Part shown: positions 1-5,847 of the stretch, piece by piece
Position numbering within the stretch: the first letter of the stretch is position 1
How the letters are laid out: each line of letters begins with the position of its first letter
NCBI GenBank assembly: GCA_964579735.1
Contig: CAZOHH010000108.1
Coordinates: forward strand, 1-5,847
DNA from: CAILLO01 sp964579735
GTDB lineage: Bacteria; Bacillota; Clostridia; Saccharofermentanales; UBA5734
Direction of reading: 5' to 3'
Length of the DNA: 5,847 nucleotides
The notes under the pieces: generated by a model
What the model was told of the DNA's origin: nothing
The model's input: only the letters and a program-made list of their open reading frames with translations
The model's database searches: none
Program-made: the position numbers and the translations under genes

Positions 1-404
1 TGAATTTCTTCCGTGGACTGCCGAAATCCCTCGAGGAATCGGCGCTCCTGGATGGCGCCAGCCACTGGCGGGTTTTATGGCGGATCTATGTGCCGCTGTC
101 CATGCCAGCGATCGCAACGCTGATCCTCTTTACCGTAGTGGCTAGCTGGAACTCTTGGTTCGACGGTCTGGTCCTGATGATGCAACCCAAGAACTATCCG
201 ATGCAGAGCTACATGTATACGCTGATTCAATCCACAAACATTGAAGTCATGACGCGCCCGAAGGCCAAACTCCTGCAATATGTCAACGACCAGACGGTGA
301 AGTCTGCCCAGGTGGTCATCGGCGCCTTGCCGATGCTGCTCCTGTACCCCTTCCTGCAGCGGCATTTCATGATGGGGATCGTCCTCGGCAGCGTGAAGGA
401 ATAG
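1..404 (+). CDS. Carbohydrate ABC transporter permease, 3' part (partial at window edge)
   Basis: This is the last 133 codons (reading from nt 3) of an inner-membrane permease of a binding-protein-dependent sugar importer, in the MalG/LplC/YtcP-like class. The EAA loop, which contacts the ATPase, is visible near the start (window residues ~11-33): EESALLDGASHW, followed by RIYVPLSMPAI, with the conserved D-G-A and the trailing prolines. Two hydrophobic segments follow, at about residues 30-50 and 102-119, fitting the last two membrane helices of a ~290-300 residue protein. The family normally works with a second permease, a solute-binding lipoprotein and a shared ATPase, and these should lie upstream. 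The stop is TAG at 402-404, and the methyltransferase gene begins 15 nt later, which suggests co-transcription. The transported sugar cannot be read from this fragment. The methionine at nt 90 is internal, not the start. Confidence 0.93.
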   Translation, partial: NFFRGLPKSLEESALLDGASHWRVLWRIYVPLSMPAIATLILFTVVASWNSWFDGLVLMMQPKNYPMQSYMYTLIQSTNIEVMTRPKAKLLQYVNDQTVKSAQVVIGALPMLLLYPFLQRHFMMGIVLGSVKE

Positions 405-407
405 GAG

Positions 408-412
408 AGGAG
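408..412 (+). promoter_or_regulatory. Ribosome binding site of the MttB-like gene
   Basis: AGGAG sits 7 nt before the ATG at 420, within a purine-rich run (403-414) that begins inside the permease stop codon. It favours ATG 420 over the in-frame ATG at 429, which would be 16 nt away. Confidence 0.75.
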
Positions 413-419
413 AGCTTCG

Positions 420-1663
420 ATGGAATTGATGCGCGACGGAGGCCTCCTGAACGAAAAAGAGGCGACGGCCATTGTGGATGGAGCGCTATGGATCCTGGAG
501 AATGTCGGCGTGATGGTCGAAAACGACACGATTCTGAAAACCTTGTCAGAACACGGCGCGATCGTCGATTTCGAGCGGAGCGTCTGCCGGTTCTCCGCTG
601 AAGGGATGTCGGACTTCCTCATGTCCTCTGAGCGGTACGAATGGCCGGATACCCCCGTGCACTTCAGCGGAGCTGCCGAAATCTATCAAGGTTGGTATCT
701 GGACCCTGAGGATGGTCGGTATCTGCCGTGGACCGAAGAGACCCTGCTGGACTATGTGCGATTGGCCAAGGCGCTTCCCCACACGGACGGAGCCAGCATG
801 CTCGGCCTGCCGCTGGACAACTGGCCGAAGGCACTTCAGCCTCTGACGGAGAAGATTTTCTGCTGGAAATGGGGAATCGGCGGAGGAAGTGCAATCTGGG
901 AGACGGAATTCTGTCCAAAGCTGTTCCGTCTATGGGAAGAATGGGCGAATCACACCGGACGCGATATCCGAACGCTCTTCAACGGAGGAGTGTATCTGAT
1001 CAGTCCCCTGAAATTCGCCAGGATGGAAGCGGAACAATACGTTTGGTTCGCAGCGCGTGGGCTGGAGGTGGGCGTCGGCTCCCTGGGTTCGCTGGGCGGC
1101 ACGTCACCGGTCACACCAGCCGGGGCGCTGACCCTGCAGACCGCAGAACGGTTCTTCTTGAATTTCCTGCGACGCGCCTTCTTCGGACACAGGGATCTGC
1201 GACTGGGGAATTCCCTGTCGGTCATCGACATGCAGACCGGATGCTTCCAATACGGTCGTCCGGAGCAGACGCTCCTCAACATGGCTGGTGCCGCAGTGGC
1301 CCGGAAAGTCGGCGCCCGGTTCGGAGGACACGGTGGACTGACGGATGCCAGAGAACCGGGCTACGAGGCCGCGATGCAGAAAATATCGTCCGCCATCTGC
1401 AATGGGCAGGCCAGCGGTGTTGGCCACATCGCATGCGGGTTGTTGGCTGTGGACGAGGTATTCAGCCCGGAACAGCTGGTCCTGGACGATGAGGCGCTGG
1501 GCTGGCTCAAAAGGCTCTCCTCCGGGATGCAGGTGGACGGGGAATCCATCGCACGGGACGCCATCATGGAGGCCTCCTGGGGAGGGCAGTACCTGTCTCT
1601 GGAACACACTGCAGAACATTTCCGGGAATCATTATGGTTCCCGAAGGTGTTCTCCTCCGAGTC
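420..1663 (+). CDS. Trimethylamine methyltransferase (MttB) superfamily protein, 3' end lost in assembly gap
   Basis: About 415 codons are visible before the N-run, against a usual ~470-500 for the family. The N-terminal segment (residues ~9-50: ILENVGVMVEN, then HGAIVD) matches the opening of MttB-type proteins. The later block with GGLTDARE (D309), then a glycine-rich stretch and EQLVLDDE, and finally LWFPKVF (residues ~403-409), matches the C-terminal half of the TIM-barrel fold. Known members move a methyl group from trimethylamine or a quaternary amine (glycine betaine, proline betaine, carnitine) to a corrinoid protein. No in-frame amber codon occurs in the visible part, so this looks like the pyrrolysine-free branch, whose substrates are mostly unknown. 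The start at 420 is set by the Shine-Dalgarno at 408-412 and by an in-frame stop at 402. The cytoplasmic location is inferred from the lack of a signal peptide. The stop codon and roughly 50-60 C-terminal residues are missing. Placement in a sugar operon is not typical of methylamine gene clusters, so the substrate is open. Confidence 0.85.
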
Positions 1664-1763
1664 NNNNNNNNNNNNNNNNNNNNNNNNNNNNNNNNNNNNN
1701 NNNNNNNNNNNNNNNNNNNNNNNNNNNNNNNNNNNNNNNNNNNNNNNNNNNNNNNNNNNNNNN
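1664..1763. other. Assembly scaffold gap (100 N)
   Basis: There are exactly 100 undetermined bases, the conventional placeholder for a gap of unknown length. The protein family changes abruptly across it, from MttB-like on the left to GH4 on the right. Both proteins are truncated at the gap, so the real distance must be larger: about 150-180 nt for the end of the first gene plus about 150 nt for the start of the second, so at least ~300 nt if the genes are direct neighbours. Nothing can be said about further genes inside it. Confidence 0.97.
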
Positions 1764-2978
1764 CTCGTCACGAAGATGGTCCGGGAAAAGCAAGCCGATA
1801 TCGAAGTGGAGAGGTCCACCGATCGGTGCGACCTGTTGCCCGGTGCGGACTATGTCGTCACGACGATCGGTGTGGGCGGACGCCGCGCCTGGGAGCAGGA
1901 CGTGTTCATCCCCCGCAAATACGGCATCCACCAGCCCGTAGGTGATACGGCCATGCCCGGCGGGATTTCACGGGCCATGCGCATGGTTCCCGCGATGCTG
2001 GAGATCACCCGCGATGTGCAGCGTCTATGCCCGAAAGCCCGCTTCTACAATTATTCCAATCCGATGGCGATCATCTGCCGGGCTCTACGCAAGGAGCTGA
2101 ACGCAGACGTGACCGGTCTCTGCATCGGTACGGTGGGCATGGAGTGGTACATCGCCGACCTGATGGGATGGGAGAGAAGCCGGGTGACCACGAAGGCCGC
2201 CGGCATCAACCACTGCACGTTCATCTACGAATACCGGCTGGACGGAAAGGACGCCTGGCCGATGGTGCGTGATAAGATCATGCCGATTCTCCCGGTAACC
2301 CACGAGGGCGACCAAGGCGACCGGTTCCACGGCGATACCAGCAAGTTCGATCCATCCCAAGTGCGAGAGCCCTTCGCATGGAATTTCTTTCTGCGGTACG
2401 GGGCATTCCCAGCGCCTGGCGACCGTCATATCACGGAGTTCTTCACGGAATACTTCCCCGGGGGGGCTTATTACGACAAGAAGCTGGGGCATGACGCTTA
2501 TTCCTTCGAGAACACGATCCGCGGGGGCGATAAGATCCACGAGAACACGGTGCGTAAGGCGCGTTCACTGGAACCGCTCGGCGAAGAGTTCTTCGCGCAT
2601 TACCACGGCGAGCACGAGGGTTTGATTGATATCATCGACTCTACTGAGCGCGACAGCCGTAGGATTTACTATATGAATGTGCAGAACAGGGGGGCCATCC
2701 CGAACCTGCCTCCGTGGGTGGTCGTCGAGATGCCCGCCGTAGCAGCCGCCTCCGGCGCATTGCCCATCCACCTTGATGACTTCCCGGATGTACTGGCCGG
2801 CTTCACGATGCGTTTCCTATCCACGATCGAGATTGCCGTGGACGCAGCGCTCAAAGGAGACAGACTCCTCATGGAGGAAGCCATCCTGAATGGAGGCTAT
2901 ATCTCGGACAGGACAGCCGTGCGCAGGATGGTCGATGAACTGCTGTTGGCGCAAAAGGAGTACCTCCCTCAGTTCTAG
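1764..2978 (+). CDS. Glycoside hydrolase family 4 (alpha-galactosidase/6-phospho-glucosidase-like), 5' end lost in gap
   Basis: This is the C-terminal 404 residues of a GH4 enzyme. The family is usually ~430-480 residues long and hydrolyses glycosides by an oxidation-elimination mechanism using NAD+ and a divalent metal, typically Mn2+. Visible hallmarks, with codon positions: DYVVTTIGVGG (nt 1848-1880), GDTAMPGGISRAMRMVP (1941-1991), the sugar-binding N-P-M triad (2058-2066), the metal cysteine in GLCIGT (Cys codon 2121), the metal histidine in AAGINHCTF (His codon 2211), and a GDRHITEFFTEYF block (2418-2456) matching the conserved R-H-x-x-E-F region. The N-terminal dinucleotide-binding G-x-G-S segment, about 48-50 residues, must lie in the gap. 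The residues after the metal cysteine (I-G-T) are neither the C-H-S of alpha-galactosidases nor the C-N-V-P of 6-phospho-beta-glucosidases, so the substrate is left open. No signal peptide can be judged, but the family is cytoplasmic. A 25-nt spacer separates it from the URO-D-like gene. A run of seven G at 2460-2466 keeps the frame on both sides. Confidence 0.9.
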   Translation, partial: LVTKMVREKQADIEVERSTDRCDLLPGADYVVTTIGVGGRRAWEQDVFIPRKYGIHQPVGDTAMPGGISRAMRMVPAMLEITRDVQRLCPKARFYNYSNPMAIICRALRKELNADVTGLCIGTVGMEWYIADLMGWERSRVTTKAAGINHCTFIYEYRLDGKDAWPMVRDKIMPILPVTHEGDQGDRFHGDTSKFDPSQVREPFAWNFFLRYGAFPAPGDRHITEFFTEYFPGGAYYDKKLGHDAYSFENTIRGGDKIHENTVRKARSLEPLGEEFFAHYHGEHEGLIDIIDSTERDSRRIYYMNVQNRGAIPNLPPWVVVEMPAVAAASGALPIHLDDFPDVLAGFTMRFLSTIEIAVDAALKGDRLLMEEAILNGGYISDRTAVRRMVDELLLAQKEYLPQF

Positions 2979-2990
2979 CATGGATGCACA

Positions 2991-2996
2991 AGGGAG
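2991..2996 (+). promoter_or_regulatory. Ribosome binding site of the URO-D-like gene
   Basis: AGGGAG lies 7 nt before ATG 3004. An in-frame TAG at 3001-3003 directly precedes that ATG, so 3004 is the earliest possible ATG start in this frame. Confidence 0.75.
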
Positions 2997-3003
2997 ACAG
3001 TAG

Positions 3004-4254
3004 ATGTCGCTAGAAATCACGCGACCTGAAAGAGATTATCTTAGGGACTTGGCGAAGAAGCAGCGGGAGTACGCCGCTTCTCCCGTCATGGAAGAACGGA
3101 GGCGCAGATGGCTGTCGATCAACGCCGGCAGCCCTGTCGCAGCTCCCGTCGTCGTGGAGACCTGGACCTTCGCCGGGGACATGATGCCCGAGAGCATCCT
3201 ACGATGCCACACTCCAGAGGCTCGCCGCATCGAGGAGGTCCTCCTTCGGAATCTGCGGGAGCACGAGATTCTCGACGATGACAAGGTCATGCCGGATTTC
3301 TTCCCGGTGCGGTATGCTGTCAGTCAAGACGATTTCGGGCTGGAGATCGAGACGAAGCATGTAGCTGACAGCAGTGGGCGTCGCGTCGGGCATGAATTCA
3401 TCCATCCGATCCATGACCTGGAGGAGGACTTCGGGAAGTTGCAGCCCCTCTCCATTTCTGTAGACCGAGAAGCAACTATACGCGAATGCGACCTCGTCGA
3501 TTCAATCCTGGGCGGAATCCTCCCCGTTGCCCTCAACGGTTGTCCCGGCTATATCGGACTGACCGAGAAGGTGATCAAGCTGATGGGAATGGAGCAGTTC
3601 TATTATGCGATGATGGACCAGCCGGATACCGTACACCGCCTCATGCGACATTTGACGGATGGCCAGCTCGAAGTACTGCGGTTCCATGAACGCGAAGGAC
3701 TTCTCACCCTCAACAATGGCAACCACCAAACCGGCATGAGCAGCTATGGATTCACCAACGAACTTCCATCGGCGGGATTCGATGGACACCATGTGCGGAC
3801 GAAGGACATCTGGCTGTGGGTGGAGGCCGAGGAAATGGCCGGAGCCTCTCCCGAGCTCTTCCGGGAATTCGTCCTGCCGTATGTCGCTGAGGTGTCGGCA
3901 GAACTGGGACTCGTCTATTATGGCTGCTGCGAGCCGCTTCACTTTCAGTGGCCGGACATCTATGCGGCGATTCCCAATATCCGCAAAGTGTCCGTATCCC
4001 CTTGGAGCGACCCATTCAGAATGGGAGAGCATCTGCGGGGGACCGGAGTCGTGTTCTCACGCAAGCCATCCGCTGTGTATCTCGGTGTGAACGACAAGCT
4101 GGACGAGGCGGCCTGGAGAGCGCATATCCGTGAAACGGCAGAGGCGGCAAGAGGTTGTCCACTTGAAATCATCATCCGGGATGTATACAAGGTGAGGAAT
4201 CTATTGGATGTCCGCCGAGCCGTCGAAATCGCACGAGAAGAAACTTCGCGATAG
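3004..4254 (+). CDS. Uroporphyrinogen decarboxylase (URO-D) superfamily protein, MtaA-like
   Basis: This complete 416-residue protein has the overall pattern of the URO-D/MtaA superfamily: an N-terminal helical region, then NGCPGYIGLTEKVIKLMGME and a following D-x-P-D-x-V helix (residues ~178-215), and a C-terminal barrel half. It carries Y-G-C-C-E-P-L-H (Cys308, Cys309, His313) where MtaA/MtbA methylcobamide:coenzyme M methyltransferases have their H-x-C zinc site. A later cysteine, Cys385 in GCPLEIIIRDV, could be the third ligand (inference). True haem-pathway HemE is shorter (~350 residues) and lacks this cysteine arrangement, so haem synthesis is unlikely. Known relatives take a methyl group from a corrinoid protein to a thiol or to tetrahydrofolate, but many members in sugar operons have no proven activity. 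Neighbouring an MttB-like gene supports a methyl-transfer role without proving it. No signal peptide or membrane helix is visible. The spacer is 25 nt to the gene upstream and 37 nt to the sulfatase downstream, consistent with one operon. Confidence 0.88.
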   Translation: MSLEITRPERDYLRDLAKKQREYAASPVMEERRRRWLSINAGSPVAAPVVVETWTFAGDMMPESILRCHTPEARRIEEVLLRNLREHEILDDDKVMPDFFPVRYAVSQDDFGLEIETKHVADSSGRRVGHEFIHPIHDLEEDFGKLQPLSISVDREATIRECDLVDSILGGILPVALNGCPGYIGLTEKVIKLMGMEQFYYAMMDQPDTVHRLMRHLTDGQLEVLRFHEREGLLTLNNGNHQTGMSSYGFTNELPSAGFDGHHVRTKDIWLWVEAEEMAGASPELFREFVLPYVAEVSAELGLVYYGCCEPLHFQWPDIYAAIPNIRKVSVSPWSDPFRMGEHLRGTGVVFSRKPSAVYLGVNDKLDEAAWRAHIRETAEAARGCPLEIIIRDVYKVRNLLDVRRAVEIAREETSR

Positions 4255-4278
4255 GATAGTGGCTCCTGCAGATTCGAT

Positions 4279-4284
4279 GGGAGG
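4279..4284 (+). promoter_or_regulatory. Ribosome binding site of the sulfatase gene
   Basis: GGGAGG ends 7 nt before ATG 4292. A competing out-of-frame ATG at 4288 would leave only 3 nt, so this site decides for 4292, which also gives the expected sulfatase N-terminus. Confidence 0.78.
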
Positions 4285-4291
4285 TACATGA

Positions 4292-5836
4292 ATGAAGAAG
4301 AGGAATATCCTCCTCATTATGACGGACCAGCAGAGATTCGACACGATAGAAGCGCTTGGAAATCCAATCATCCGGACTCCTGCGTTGAATGACCTGGTTG
4401 AAAAGGGGATCAGCTTTACCAGAGCCTATTCCCCTTGTCCGGTATGCGTGCCTGCCAGAATGTCGCTCCTGACAGGTCAGTTGCCGCATCGCACCGGCTG
4501 CGTGGACAACACGCCATCGGAATACCGCGAGAGTCTCATGCAGATACTGTCCCGCAACGGGTATCAGACCATGGGCGCAGGCAAGATGCATTTCACAATG
4601 ACTGAGAAATCTCAATTGGATGATCATAAAGTGGATGCATTGCTTGGCAAGTTGAACAAGCTGACGGAGATGTGGGGATTCGAAAAGCGAGCGACCAGCG
4701 AATGCGATGAAATGGATGACTATAAATCCTTCATCCGAAGTACCGAATACTCGCATGTTCCCGAGCCATCAGGCGAACGAAGTGAAATGTATTATATTCC
4801 ACAGCCTTCCCAACTACCTGCCAAGTACAATGAAACCGCATGGGTGACCGATCGAAGCATCGACTATCTGAAGAATCGCGATTCAGATCGGCCCTTCTTT
4901 CTGATGACTAGTTTTCAGGCGCCGCATCCGCCTTTCGTAGCTCCCTTTCCATGGAACAAGATCTACAGAAGTGCAGATATGCCCTTGCCGAAGATGCCTG
5001 ACGACTTTGACAACTTGCTGACTCTCTGGAACCGATACCAGAATCGATATAAATACATGGATCAGGGAGTGAACAAGAATCTGCTTCGGACATTGAAGGC
5101 GTATTACTATGCGATGATCACTTTCATCGATTACAACCTGGGCAGGCTATTCGAATATATGGCGTCTCAGAATCTGATGGAAGATACACTGATTCTATTC
5201 ACAAGCGACCATGGAGAAATGCTTGGCGATTACAATTCCTTCGGGAAACGCTGCTTTCTGGACTCGGCGGCGCGGATTCCATTGTTGATGCGCAGTCCTG
5301 ACGGTGAGAAATGTCTTCGGAATGAAACCCCCGTATCGCTGGTGGACATTCTTCCGACGATTCTCGAATTCGCGGAGATCGACTCGCCTGACTCATATAG
5401 CGGGGAGAGTCTATTCGATATCGTTCATGGCAGACGAAAGAGGGATGCCATATATGGGCAATTCCAGAGAGAAGGATTGGCATCGTACATGATGCTGGAT
5501 GATCAGTATAAATACATATACTCAGCTCCTGACCAACGAGAATGGTTGTTTCACTCAAGAAGAGACAAGGATGAAACAAGGAGCATCGCAGAGAATACCC
5601 TATATCTTGGAAAGACCGAAGAGATGAGGAACCGGATGATTCGCTTCTTCCGCGAGGAAGGGTATCTGGATCCCATCGATGGTGACGGATGGAAGCAATA
5701 CCCACTGCGAACCATGCCACGCGACCCGGATGCTTGCCTCTTGTACCAGGACGCTGGGGATTTCATCCCCCAGAAGGATGCATACCGTTCTGATGCGAAT
5801 ACGATGAAATACTTTCGAGATAGGTGGTATGAGTAG
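4292..5836 (+). CDS. Type I (formylglycine-dependent) sulfatase, cytoplasmic
   Basis: This complete 514-residue protein has the usual length of bacterial S1-class sulfatases, which hydrolyse sulfate esters. The active site looks intact: metal ligands D12-Q13 in MTDQQR, the C-x-P-x-R motif CVPARMSLLTG with Cys52 (converted to formylglycine) and Arg56, K98 and H100 in GAGKMHF, H212 in APHPPF, D306-H307 in SDHGEMLGDY, and K319 in FGKRCF. The protein starts directly with the first beta strand and has no signal peptide, so it should act in the cytoplasm on imported material. Maturation needs a formylglycine-generating enzyme or an anaerobic radical-SAM maturase, neither of which is in the window. 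The cysteine form of the motif is compatible with either. The C-terminal part (about residues 400-514) is less conserved and carries substrate specificity. The gene is more AT-rich than its neighbours, and several ATA codons are seen. Phosphonate monoester hydrolase or choline-sulfatase activity cannot be excluded, because they share the core fold. The stop is TAG at 5834-5836, leaving 11 nt to the window end. Confidence 0.94.
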   Translation: MKKRNILLIMTDQQRFDTIEALGNPIIRTPALNDLVEKGISFTRAYSPCPVCVPARMSLLTGQLPHRTGCVDNTPSEYRESLMQILSRNGYQTMGAGKMHFTMTEKSQLDDHKVDALLGKLNKLTEMWGFEKRATSECDEMDDYKSFIRSTEYSHVPEPSGERSEMYYIPQPSQLPAKYNETAWVTDRSIDYLKNRDSDRPFFLMTSFQAPHPPFVAPFPWNKIYRSADMPLPKMPDDFDNLLTLWNRYQNRYKYMDQGVNKNLLRTLKAYYYAMITFIDYNLGRLFEYMASQNLMEDTLILFTSDHGEMLGDYNSFGKRCFLDSAARIPLLMRSPDGEKCLRNETPVSLVDILPTILEFAEIDSPDSYSGESLFDIVHGRRKRDAIYGQFQREGLASYMMLDDQYKYIYSAPDQREWLFHSRRDKDETRSIAENTLYLGKTEEMRNRMIRFFREEGYLDPIDGDGWKQYPLRTMPRDPDACLLYQDAGDFIPQKDAYRSDANTMKYFRDRWYE

Positions 5837-5847
5837 TTCATTGACGC

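Noticed and set aside
728..1492. 254-codon open frame on the + strand overlapping the MttB-like gene
   Set aside because: It is an out-of-frame shadow of a high-GC coding region. Its translation is Arg/Gly-rich without recognisable family motifs, and the frame that contains it has clear homology.
2460..2466. Run of seven G as a possible frameshift or sequencing error
   Set aside because: The GH4 frame is sensible and conserved-looking on both sides, so no indel is needed here.
2980..3003. Seven-codon ORF (ATG to TAG) in the spacer before the URO-D-like gene
   Set aside because: It covers the Shine-Dalgarno of the next gene and has no ribosome site of its own. It ends directly before ATG 3004, but such short ORFs arise by chance.
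3004..4254. HemE, the haem-pathway uroporphyrinogen decarboxylase
   Set aside because: The length (416 residues), the C-C-E-P-L-H motif and the catabolic context do not fit HemE. Only the superfamily fold is shared.
4255..4291. Spacer before the sulfatase as a possible terminator or internal promoter
   Set aside because: It has a CTGCAG palindrome but no stem-loop with a following T-run and no clear -35/-10 pair. Only the ribosome site is supported.
4172..4756. 194-codon antisense open frame across the URO-D/sulfatase junction
   Set aside because: It spans the ends of two well-supported sense genes, including the sulfatase active-site codons, and shows no recognisable domain. It is best explained as an antisense shadow.

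Overview
The window is one strand of what looks like a single catabolic operon from a heterotrophic, probably anaerobic bacterium. Every gene supported by homology reads rightward. The genes are tightly spaced (15, 25 and 37 nt where both boundaries are visible) and each visible start has a strong purine-rich Shine-Dalgarno sequence about 7 nt upstream. The gene types (carbohydrate ABC permease, MttB-superfamily methyltransferase, GH4 glycosidase, URO-D/MtaA-like protein, cytoplasmic sulfatase) are a mix I associate with gut or sediment Bacillota, Spirochaetes and Lentisphaerae-type bacteria. I cannot assign a taxon with confidence. Sampled 60-nt blocks of the first four genes are about 60-73% GC, while the sulfatase gene is clearly lower.

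Layout: (1) nt 1-404, the 3' end of an inner-membrane sugar ABC transporter permease, cut by the window edge. (2) nt 420-1663, the first ~415 codons of a trimethylamine methyltransferase (MttB)-superfamily protein. (3) nt 1664-1763, exactly 100 N, an assembly scaffold gap. (4) nt 1764-2978, the 3' ~404 codons of a GH4 (NAD+/Mn2+ dependent) glycosidase. (5) nt 3004-4254, a URO-D-superfamily protein of the MtaA/methylcobamide methyltransferase-like kind. (6) nt 4292-5836, a complete cytoplasmic type I sulfatase with an intact C-x-P-x-R formylglycine motif.

The most important correction for a reader is that the apparent 852-residue protein at 420-2978 is not a real fusion. It is two different truncated genes that happen to stay in frame across 100 placeholder N bases. 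The C-terminus of the methyltransferase and the N-terminal Rossmann segment of the glycosidase are missing, and other genes could also lie in the gap.

How the genes may work together (inference): the transporter imports a small glycoside or substituted sugar, the GH4 enzyme cleaves it in the cytoplasm, the sulfatase removes a sulfate ester, and the MttB-like and URO-D-like proteins handle a methyl group or another one-carbon step, possibly through a corrinoid protein not seen here. No mobile element, CRISPR array, RNA gene or convincing terminator was seen, and there is no gene-free stretch longer than 300 nt.
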